DNA of 64,000 nucleotides from Caulobacter endophyticus (GTDB taxonomy: Bacteria; Pseudomonadota; Alphaproteobacteria; Caulobacterales; Caulobacteraceae), in the NCBI RefSeq assembly GCF_029543245.1, contig NZ_JARQWV010000009.1, positions 124,001 to 188,000 on the forward strand. Direction: 5' to 3'. The position numbers and the translations under genes were made by a program. The notes below the pieces were generated by a model, which was not told the origin of the DNA, ran no database searches, and saw only the letters and a list, made by a program, of their open reading frames with translations. This document shows, in pieces, positions 8,060-14,863 of the stretch (the first letter of the stretch is position 1; each line of letters starts with the position of its first letter).

Positions 8060-9550
8060 TTACCTCAGCGTTACGGACACCGACTTCAGGTCGGCGTACT
8101 TGTGCAACGCATGTAGGCTGCGGTCGCGGCCAAAACCCGACTGCTTGAAGCCTCCGAACGGCATGGTGATGTCGCAGGCGTCCCAGCCGTTGACCCAGAC
8201 CAGGCCCGCCTTGAGCTTCCGCGCCCCCTTCAGGCCGCGATTGATGTCGCTGGTCCACAGGCCCGCGGCCAGGCCATAGACGGTGTCGTTGGCCAGGGCG
8301 AAGGCCTCGTCCTCGCCGGTGAAGGTCATCACGCCCAGGACGGGACCGAACACCTCTTCCCTGGCCAGTTTGTGGCTCGGCTTCACGCCGTCGAAGATGG
8401 TCGGCTCCACATAGAAGCCGCCAGTCTCGACGCGCACCTGAGCGCCGCCCAGAACGGGCGCGCCGCCCTCCTCGCGCGCCTTGTCGATGTAGGACAGCGC
8501 GGTCTGCATCTGCCGCTCGCTGACCATGGCCCCGAAGCCGGTATCGGGGTCCAGCGGATCGCCGACCTGGATGGTCCTGGCGACCGCGACCACCTTCTCC
8601 AGGAACGCGTCCTTGATCGAGGCCTCGACCAGCAGGCGCGAGGCCGCCGTGCAGACCTCGCCCTGGTTATAGAACACGCCCCAGGCGGCGGCCTGGGCGG
8701 CCGCATCCAGGTCGGGACAGTCGGCGAAGACGATCTGGGGCGACTTGCCGCCCAGCTCCAGCGACACGCGCTTTAGATTGCTCTGCGCCGCATATTCCAT
8801 CAGCCGGCGGCCGGTGGGGCCCGAGCCGGTGAAGGCGATCATGTCGACGTCCATCGACCGCGCCAGGGCCTGGCCGGCGACCGCGCCAAAGCCGGGCACC
8901 ACATTCAGCACGCCCGGCGGCACCCCGGCTTCGAGGGCCAGCTCGCCCAGCTTCAGCGCCGTCAGCGGCGACTGCTCGGCGGGCTTGAGGACGACGGAAT
9001 TGCCCATGGCCAGGGCCGGCGCGACCTTCCACATCGCCATGTGCAGCGGGAAGTTCCACGGCACGATGGCGCCGATCACGCCCAGCGGCTCGTGGGTGGC
9101 GAAGCTCAGCCGATCGGCCGGCGAGGCGCCGACCTCGCCGTAGACCTTGTCCAGGGCCTCGGCGTACCAGCGGGTGGTGTTGATCGCGAGGGGCACGTCG
9201 ACAGCCCGGGCGTCGCGGATCGGCTTGCCGACGTCCAGGCTCTCCAGCAGGGCCAGGTCCTCGGCGTCGCGCTCCATCAGCTCGGCCAGCCGGAACAGCA
9301 CCTTCTTCTTCTGGCGCGGATGCAGGTCGCGCCAGCGGCCGTCCTCGAAGGCGGCGCGGGCGGCGGCCACGGCGCGCTCGACATCGGCGACGTCGCAGGC
9401 GGCCACCGCATTGAGCACCGCCCCGTCGCGCGGCCCGACATTGTCGAAGGTTCCGCCCGAGGCGGCGTCGACCAGCGCGCCGTCGATCACCGCCCGGCCG
9501 GGAAGGGCCAGGCGGCTAAGGTGCTCGGAGATGGCTGCGGGAACGCTCAC
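8060..9550 (-). CDS. puuC: Aldehyde dehydrogenase, PuuC/aminobutyraldehyde type
   Basis: This 496-residue NAD-dependent ALDH carries LELGGKSPQ (general base Glu near 264) and NQGEVCTAASR (nucleophilic Cys near 298). It resembles PuuC, which oxidises gamma-glutamyl-gamma-aminobutyraldehyde, and related aminoaldehyde dehydrogenases. Start GTG 9550 overlaps the gntR stop by 4 bp (GTGA). A perfect 18-bp palindrome at 9564-9581 lies just upstream of the start, inside the gntR 3' end. Assignment to aminobutyraldehyde rests on family and operon; other aldehydes are possible. Confidence 0.88.
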   Translation of the reverse strand: MSVPAAISEHLSRLALPGRAVIDGALVDAASGGTFDNVGPRDGAVLNAVAACDVADVERAVAAARAAFEDGRWRDLHPRQKKKVLFRLAELMERDAEDLALLESLDVGKPIRDARAVDVPLAINTTRWYAEALDKVYGEVGASPADRLSFATHEPLGVIGAIVPWNFPLHMAMWKVAPALAMGNSVVLKPAEQSPLTALKLGELALEAGVPPGVLNVVPGFGAVAGQALARSMDVDMIAFTGSGPTGRRLMEYAAQSNLKRVSLELGGKSPQIVFADCPDLDAAAQAAAWGVFYNQGEVCTAASRLLVEASIKDAFLEKVVAVARTIQVGDPLDPDTGFGAMVSERQMQTALSYIDKAREEGGAPVLGGAQVRVETGGFYVEPTIFDGVKPSHKLAREEVFGPVLGVMTFTGEDEAFALANDTVYGLAAGLWTSDINRGLKGARKLKAGLVWVNGWDACDITMPFGGFKQSGFGRDRSLHALHKYADLKSVSVTLR

Positions 9551-10284
9551 ACCTTGCCTCCTGAAACTGTGATCACAGTTTGCCCCGTCGGAGCGGCTGT
9601 CAAGCCGGCGCCGGCCTCGACGGCCGCGCGCATCTTGTCCATGCCTTCGGACAGGTCAGCGGCGATGGCCCGGCGGACGCCTTCGGCGTCGCGGGCCTTC
9701 AGGGCGTCCATGGCCTCGGCGTGGCGGTCGGCCGGCAGGCTGCCGGTGCCCACCCGTCCGAACACCACCCGCATGAACGGCCCGATCTGCAGCCACAGCC
9801 CGCCGGCCATGGCCAGCAGCACCTCGGCCCCGGCCCGCTCGTAGATGGCGAAATGGAAGGCGTGGTTGGCCACCATGTAGCGGTCGACATCGCCGACCCG
9901 CAGGGCCTCTTCCAGGTCCAGGTCGATCGCTTTCAGCCTGCGCACCAAGGCTTCGTCGGCCCGGGGCGCGGCGCGGGCGGCCAGCTCCGGCTCGATCCAC
10001 TGACGCGCCAGCTCCAGTTGCTCCAGCCGCTCGGCGCTCAGCGAGGGCACGCTCAAGCGTTTGTTGGCCGGGTTGATGGCCAGGGCCCGCTCGGCCACGA
10101 GGCGGCGCACGGCGTCGCGCACCGGCATGGGGCTGACCCCCAGCTCGGCGGCCAGGCTGCGCAAGGATACGCCGACGCCCGGCGCGATCTTGCCGGTGAT
10201 CAGGGCCTGACGGATGGCGTCATAGACCCGGTCATGCACCGCCGTGGAATCGGCCAGGGGACGGCGTGCGCGAACTTCCTTCAC
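9547..10284 (-). CDS. GntR-family (FCD domain) transcriptional regulator
   Basis: This 245-residue protein has an N-terminal winged helix (residues about 15-80; LRSLAAELGVSPMPVRDAVRRL is the recognition region) and a C-terminal FadR-like FCD ligand domain with the His-bearing segment NHAFHFAIYERAG. FCD regulators usually repress nearby catabolic genes and are released by a pathway metabolite. Start GTG 10284 has a strong AGGAGG ribosome-binding site; the upstream frame enters a repeat. It is first in the amine catabolism run and faces the omega-aminotransferase, so it is the natural regulator of both arms. Confidence 0.92.
   Translation of the reverse strand: MKEVRARRPLADSTAVHDRVYDAIRQALITGKIAPGVGVSLRSLAAELGVSPMPVRDAVRRLVAERALAINPANKRLSVPSLSAERLEQLELARQWIEPELAARAAPRADEALVRRLKAIDLDLEEALRVGDVDRYMVANHAFHFAIYERAGAEVLLAMAGGLWLQIGPFMRVVFGRVGTGSLPADRHAEAMDALKARDAEGVRRAIAADLSEGMDKMRAAVEAGAGLTAAPTGQTVITVSGGKV
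9564..9581. promoter_or_regulatory. Perfect GATC-centred palindrome, candidate GntR operator
   Basis: AAACTGTGATCACAGTTT is a perfect 18-bp inverted repeat 14 nt upstream of the puuC start codon and within the last codons of gntR. Its core GTGATCAC is nearly repeated upstream of the divergent aminotransferase (10438-10451). Two matching palindromes at the two ends of a GntR gene suggest autoregulated operators (inference). It is too compact for a CRP site, which needs a 6-bp spacer between TGTGA and TCACA. Confidence 0.6.
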
Positions 10285-10305
10285 CGCTCCCCCTCCTTTC
10301 CGTTC

Positions 10306-10409
10306 GATCCCCGCGAAGGCGGGGATCCAAGCCGACGCTCGATCCATGCGCGGCGCCACCCAGGTCCTGCACCCAAGGCCGCTTGGGTCCCCGCCTTCGC
10401 GGGGATCGT
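10306..10409. repeat. Intergenic palindromic repeat, family E
   Basis: CCCCGCGAAGGCGGGGATCC and its inverted partner GGGTCCCCGCCTTCGCGGGG bracket about 60 bp. A second copy with the same outer arms and the words ATCCAAGC and CGCTTGGGT is at 63070-63164. It lies between gntR and its divergent neighbour. Confidence 0.8.
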
Positions 10410-10437
10410 ACGGTTTAGGGTTGCGCGACCGCGCAAA

Positions 10438-10451
10438 ATTGCGATCACAAT
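10438..10451. promoter_or_regulatory. Near-perfect GATC-centred palindrome at the aminotransferase start
   Basis: ATTGCGATCACAAT is symmetric about GATC with one mismatched pair and overlaps the first possible ATG of the divergent aminotransferase. Its centre matches the 9564-9581 palindrome (GATCACA shared). It is a probable operator for the GntR regulator controlling the rightward arm. Its overlap with ATG 10450 favours the downstream ATG at 10489 as the real start. Confidence 0.5.
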
Positions 10452-11808
10452 GCACGAACCATCGCGCAACGCCAGACCCGAGCCCGCCATGCCCGACTTC
10501 GGCGCCAACGACCTCGACGCCTACTGGATGCCGTTCACGCCCAACCGGCGGTTCAAGGCCAATCCGCGTCTGCTCGCCAGCGCCAAGGGCATGCACTACG
10601 CCACGCCCGACGGGCGCCAGATCCTCGACGCCACCTCGGGCCTTTGGTGCGTCAACGCCGGCCACGGGCGCGAGACGATCACCGAGGCCATCCGCAGCCA
10701 GGCCGGCGAGATGGACTATGCGCCCAGCTTCAACCTTAGCCACCCGCTGGCCTTTTCCTTCGCCTCGCGCCTGGCCCAGGTGACGCCGAAGGGCCTGGAC
10801 CGGATCTTCTTCACCAACTCGGGCTCGGAGTCGGTCGACACCGCCCTGAAGATCGCCCTGGCCTATCACCGCGCCCGCGGCAAGGGGACCAAGACCCGGC
10901 TGATCGGCCGCGAGCGCGGCTATCACGGCGTCGGCTTCGGCGGCATCTCGGTGGGCGGCATACCCAAGAACCGCATGTACTTCGGGTCCCTGCTGACAGG
11001 CGTCGACCACCTGCCCCACACCTACGGCATTCCAGAGAACCTGTTCAGCCAGGGCCTGCCCAGGCACGGCGTGCACCTGGCCGACGACCTGGAACGCATC
11101 GTCGCCCTGCATGACGCCTCCAACATCGCCGCCGTCATCGTCGAGCCCGTCGCCGGCTCCACGGGCGTGCTGGTCCCGCCCGAAGGCTACCTGCAGAAGC
11201 TGCGGGCGATCTGCGACAGGCACGACATCCTCTTGATCTTCGACGAGGTGATCACCGGTTTCGGCCGCGTCGGCGCCCCCTTCGCCGCCGACCGCTTCGG
11301 CGTCACGCCCGACCTTCTGTGCATGGCCAAGGGCCTGACCAACGCCGCCGTACCGGCCGGCGCGGTGGCCGCCAGCACCGCCATCTACGAGACCATGCTC
11401 GACGGCGCCGACGCGCCCATCGAGCTTTTCCACGGCTACACCTATTCAGGCCACCCGCTGGCCTGCGCGGCCGGCCTGGCGACGCTGGAGATATACAGGA
11501 GCGAGGGCCTGTTCGAGCGGGCCCTGGCCAACGAGCCCTACTGGCGCGCGGCGGTACATTCCCTGCGCGACGCCCGCCACGTCATCGACATCCGCGACTT
11601 CGGCCTGATCGCCGGGATCGAGCTTTCCCCCCGCCCCGGCGCCCCCACCGCCCGCGCCATGGAAGCCTTCGAAGCCGCCATCGACCAGGGCCTGCTGATC
11701 CGCGTTACCGGCGACATCATCGCCCTGTCGCCGCCGCTGATCATCGAGCAAGGCCAGATCGACCAGATCGTCGAGACGATCAGGAAGGTGCTGGCCGCGG
11801 TGGAATAG
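10450..11808 (+). CDS. Omega-amino acid/beta-alanine:pyruvate aminotransferase (class III)
   Basis: This PLP transaminase of up to 452 residues resembles omega-amino acid:pyruvate aminotransferases. Signs are DAYWMPFTPNRRFKANPR at the N-terminus, the cofactor Asp in LLIFDEVITGFGR, and the Schiff-base Lys in LLCMAKGLTN near residue 294. It would move amino groups from putrescine, GABA or beta-alanine to pyruvate. ATG 10450 gives the full frame; ATG 10489 (MPDFGANDLD) gives 439 residues and avoids the operator-like palindrome at 10438-10451. It is divergent from the GntR polyamine run and probably co-regulated. It offers a transaminase route parallel to gamma-glutamylation. Confidence 0.92.
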   Translation: MHEPSRNARPEPAMPDFGANDLDAYWMPFTPNRRFKANPRLLASAKGMHYATPDGRQILDATSGLWCVNAGHGRETITEAIRSQAGEMDYAPSFNLSHPLAFSFASRLAQVTPKGLDRIFFTNSGSESVDTALKIALAYHRARGKGTKTRLIGRERGYHGVGFGGISVGGIPKNRMYFGSLLTGVDHLPHTYGIPENLFSQGLPRHGVHLADDLERIVALHDASNIAAVIVEPVAGSTGVLVPPEGYLQKLRAICDRHDILLIFDEVITGFGRVGAPFAADRFGVTPDLLCMAKGLTNAAVPAGAVAASTAIYETMLDGADAPIELFHGYTYSGHPLACAAGLATLEIYRSEGLFERALANEPYWRAAVHSLRDARHVIDIRDFGLIAGIELSPRPGAPTARAMEAFEAAIDQGLLIRVTGDIIALSPPLIIEQGQIDQIVETIRKVLAAVE

Positions 11809-11810
11809 GA

Positions 11811-11976
11811 TCCCTCTCCCCTTGCGGGAGAGGGTGGCCTGCGAAGCAGGTCGGGTGAGGGGTCTCTCAAAACTCGAAGCTGCGCGCAGCGGGCAGGCCG
11901 AGCGAGGCGCTCGGATGTCTGAGAAACCCCTCATCCGTCGGCTTCGCCGCCACCTTCTCCCGCAAGGGGAGAAGGA
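11811..11976. repeat. Intergenic palindromic repeat, family C
   Basis: CCTCTCCCCTTGCGGGAGAGG, then GGCCTGCGAAGCAGGTCGGG and TGAGGGGTCTCTCAA, run to inverted partners CCCCTCATCCGTCGGC and CCTTCTCCCGCAAGGGGAGAAGG. The 40739-40901 copy is the same element in the opposite orientation. It lies between two convergent genes and can serve as a bidirectional terminator. Confidence 0.82.
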
Positions 11977-11979
11977 AAC

Positions 11980-13083
11980 CTAGGCCTTCAGCCGCAGCAC
12001 ATTGTCCACCACCCGCTCGGCCACCGGCAGCGGCGCATCCACCGCCTGGCGCTGCACCAGGCAGCCGTACCAGCCCAGGCCCTTGTAGGTCTCGTAGCCG
12101 GGGGTCAGGGCGTAGCCGATCGTGCGATCGCCCTGGGCGTAGCTGCCCATGGTCCCATGCGAGGTGTCGAGCTTGAAGCTGTCGGTCAGCACGCCCTGCC
12201 CGTCCGAGGCCGCCAGGATCCGATGGTTCTGGTCCAGCAGCAGCACGCGCGAGCGGGCCTTTTCCTCGTCGGTCATGCGCACGCCGTCGACGATGGCCTG
12301 GGCCTGCGGGCGCCAGTCGAAATGAACGCCCAGCACGCCGATGACCTTGCCCTTGGCCTGGCCGCCCTCGCGGATGGCCGTGGCGTAGGTGGCCACCGGC
12401 GCCTCGTCGAGCAGGCGCTGGCGGGCGATGTCGGCCACCGCGAAATCATCGCCGCTCTTGGTGCGCAGGGCTTCCTGGAACCACGTCGCATTGGCCACCG
12501 AGGCGCCCTGCACGCCGCGATACTTGTCGGGGCGGCCGCTGGCGATCACCCGCCCGGCCGCATCGCAGATCCACAGGTCCAGATAGACGGTGTAGGCGTC
12601 GAGGATCACCTTCAAACGCTGGCTGGCGTAGTCAGCCGCCTCGCGCGAGGGGGCCATGGCGCAGTCGACAACAGCGCTGTCGGTCGCCCACCAGCGCACG
12701 TCGCAGGTGCGCTCATAGAGGTTGCGGTCGATGATCTCGATGGCGTTCAAAGCCAGGTCGGCCAGGCGCTGGCCGCGCAGGTGCGACAGGATCGCCCCGC
12801 CGATCGCGGTCAACTCGTCGAGGTCGGCGCGCACCTGGCTTTCCAGGGCCCCGGCCACCTCGTCGATCTGGGTCGAGATCTTCTTGAACTCCTCGGCCAC
12901 GATGGCGAAGCCCTTGCCGGCCTCGCCCGCGCGGGCGGCGACGATCAGGGCGTTGATCGCCAGCATCTTGGCCGCGCGGTTCACGGTCGAGATCTCGCCG
13001 ATCTTCTGCCCCGCCACCACGCTGAGGCGTTCGGACAGATCGAGAATGCGCTCCGGACGGAGACTGGCTTCTTCGGCGGACAT
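11980..13083 (-). CDS. Soluble methyl-accepting chemotaxis-like sensor with C-terminal Cache-like domain
   Basis: This 367-residue protein has no signal peptide or membrane segment. Residues about 35-65 match the chemoreceptor hairpin tip (NALIVAARAGEAGKGFAIVA followed by EEFKKIS), preceded and followed by helices. The C-terminal two thirds (YLDLWICDAAGRVIASGRP; ANATWFQEAL; VIGVLGVHFDW) resembles a Cache sensory domain. The order is the reverse of standard MCPs, where the sensor comes first, and the signalling part is short. It probably contacts CheA/CheW or a related hub and senses a small molecule in the cytoplasm (inference). Start ATG 13083 (MSAEEASLRPERIL) follows a purine-rich stretch; the longer frame to 13242 is not supported. 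Confidence 0.82.
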   Translation of the reverse strand: MSAEEASLRPERILDLSERLSVVAGQKIGEISTVNRAAKMLAINALIVAARAGEAGKGFAIVAEEFKKISTQIDEVAGALESQVRADLDELTAIGGAILSHLRGQRLADLALNAIEIIDRNLYERTCDVRWWATDSAVVDCAMAPSREAADYASQRLKVILDAYTVYLDLWICDAAGRVIASGRPDKYRGVQGASVANATWFQEALRTKSGDDFAVADIARQRLLDEAPVATYATAIREGGQAKGKVIGVLGVHFDWRPQAQAIVDGVRMTDEEKARSRVLLLDQNHRILAASDGQGVLTDSFKLDTSHGTMGSYAQGDRTIGYALTPGYETYKGLGWYGCLVQRQAVDAPLPVAERVVDNVLRLKA

Positions 13084-13400
13084 GGCGTGCTTCCCCCCCG
13101 GGACGCGAATCGACGGCAATCCGGTAAGGTTGACACCAGCGTCAGGTTCGGCCGCCCACTTTCGGAAGAAAACTTCGCCTGGCGACGTACGATCGGAACA
13201 GGCAGCCCGCACTCGCCCGGATATCGAGCACGAATTGCTCAAGCGCAGGGCAAAGCCACCGCAACCGTAAGGTTATCGTCACACCGGGCGACGCGCAGAC
13301 GCGAAATGACACCGGTGGACATTCCCCGGCGGCGCGGGCAGGGTCGCGCCATCCGGACGATGCGCGCACGACGCTCGCCGGTCTCGGGGAGAACCGCGCC
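13084..13400. promoter_or_regulatory. Divergent intergenic region between chemosensor and pectate lyase
   Basis: This 317-bp gap holds no convincing gene. Two copies of the word GTAAGGTT, followed by CACC-containing sequence, occur near 13123 and 13266 and may be regulatory. Both flanking genes start outward, so promoters for both are expected here. Confidence 0.4.
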
Positions 13401-14771
13401 ATGATCCGCTTTCATCGCCTGCTGTCCGGCGCCGCCGCCGTCGCCTTGCTGGGCCTCGCCGGACAGGCCGCCGCCCAAACACCCGCCCAGACCCTGGCCT
13501 TTCCCGGCGCCGAGGGCGCGGGCCGGTTCTCGCAAGGCGGCCGCGGCGGCGCGGTGATCAAGGTCACCAACCTGGACGACGCGGGCCCAGGCTCCCTGCG
13601 CGCCGCCGTCGAGGCCAAGGGGCCTCGCACCGTCGTCTTCGAGGTCGCCGGCACGATCCAGCTGAAGTCGGACCTGAAGATCAGCGAGCCGCGCATCACC
13701 ATCGCCGGCCAGACTGCGCCCGGCGGCGGGATCACCCTGCGCGACCATACCCTCGTCGTCTCGGCCGACGACGTGGTCATCCGCTTCATCCGCTCGCGCC
13801 TGGGCGACGAGAGCAAGACCGAAAGCGACGCGATCTGGATCAACAACGGCCGGAGGATCATTCTCGACCACGTCTCGGCCAGTTGGTCGGTGGACGAGAC
13901 CCTGTCGGCCTCGGCCCGCTACGGCGAGGAGGGCCAGGGCTTCTTCGACCTCACGGTGCAGTGGTCGATCATCGCCGAGTCCATGGCCCACTCGCTGCAC
14001 GCCAAGGGCGATCACGGCTACGGCAGCCTGATCCGCGGCGGCAAGGGCTCGAGGATCAGCTTCCACCACAACCTGTGGGCCAACCACATGGCCCGCATGC
14101 CCCGCCCCGGCAACTATGACGGCGCCGACAAGGACCCGGTCGGGGCCTTCTTCGACTTCCGCTCCAACGTCTTCTACAACTGGGGCAAGGGCCACGCGGG
14201 CTACGACGCCGACAAGGCGGCGATGGTGGCGTACAACTTCGTCGACAACGCCTACATCATGGGTCCGCAGAGCACCAAGCCGGTGGCCTTCCAGGAGAGC
14301 AACAGCCTGGCCAGGGCCTATTTCGGCGGTAACAGCATGCTGACCAACGTGCCCGCCGATCCCTGGAGCCTGGTGATCTTCACGATCCCCGAACCCGCCG
14401 GCTATCGCCTGGCGACGCCCGTCGAGGTCGGCCCGGTCAAGCCCGAGCCGGCCGCCCTGGCCTACGAGCGCGTGCTGGCGCAGGCCGGAGCCTCGGTGTT
14501 CCGCGACAGCGTCGACGCCCGCATCGTCGCCGGCGTGCGCGACCGCACCGGCAAGGTGATCAACAGCCAGAACGACGTCGGCGGCTGGCCCGTCCTGCCG
14601 GCGGGCAAAGTCGCGAAGGACAGCGACGGCGACGGCATTCCCGACGCCTGGGAAAAGGCCCACGGCCTTGATCCGAAGTCCCCCGCCGATGGCGCGGCCC
14701 TGGCCGAGGACGGCTCGGGCTACACCAATCTGGAGCTCTATCTGGCCTCGGCCGCCGCCCGACGCGGCTGA
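13401..14771 (+). CDS. Secreted pectate lyase (polysaccharide lyase family 1 type)
   Basis: This 456-residue exported enzyme has a Sec signal peptide (residues 1-25, cleavage after GQAAA-Q). A parallel beta-helix lyase domain follows: FPGAEGAGRFSQGGRGG, the GSLRAAVEAKGPRTVVFEV strand and the WSVDETLS and HHNLWANHMARMPR segments typical of PL1 pectate lyases. It would cleave polygalacturonate by beta-elimination. The C-terminus has a calcium-binding DSDGDGIPDAWEKAHGLDP segment, as in thrombospondin type 3 or dockerin-like tails. It converges on a TonB-dependent receptor with a shared terminator, suggesting use of plant polysaccharide. Confidence 0.92.
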   Translation: MIRFHRLLSGAAAVALLGLAGQAAAQTPAQTLAFPGAEGAGRFSQGGRGGAVIKVTNLDDAGPGSLRAAVEAKGPRTVVFEVAGTIQLKSDLKISEPRITIAGQTAPGGGITLRDHTLVVSADDVVIRFIRSRLGDESKTESDAIWINNGRRIILDHVSASWSVDETLSASARYGEEGQGFFDLTVQWSIIAESMAHSLHAKGDHGYGSLIRGGKGSRISFHHNLWANHMARMPRPGNYDGADKDPVGAFFDFRSNVFYNWGKGHAGYDADKAAMVAYNFVDNAYIMGPQSTKPVAFQESNSLARAYFGGNSMLTNVPADPWSLVIFTIPEPAGYRLATPVEVGPVKPEPAALAYERVLAQAGASVFRDSVDARIVAGVRDRTGKVINSQNDVGGWPVLPAGKVAKDSDGDGIPDAWEKAHGLDPKSPADGAALAEDGSGYTNLELYLASAAARRG

Positions 14772-14783
14772 GCCCGAAACGAA

Positions 14784-14815
14784 GAAAGCCGGCGACCGCA
14801 AGGCCGCCGGCTTTC
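14784..14815. terminator. Bidirectional intrinsic terminator
   Basis: GAAAGCCGGC and GCCGGCTTTC pair across a 12-nt loop, giving a GC-rich stem with A/T ends on both sides. It lies between the convergent pectate lyase and TonB receptor genes. Confidence 0.8.
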
Positions 14816-14863
14816 GTAAGGACCAAGGTCCGGCGCGCCCCTTTCGGAGCGCGCCGTCCAGGA

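Noticed and set aside
9564..9581. TGTGATCACA as a CRP/FNR site
   Set aside because: CRP and FNR half sites need a spacer of 4-6 bp; here the halves touch, so a compact GntR-type operator fits better.
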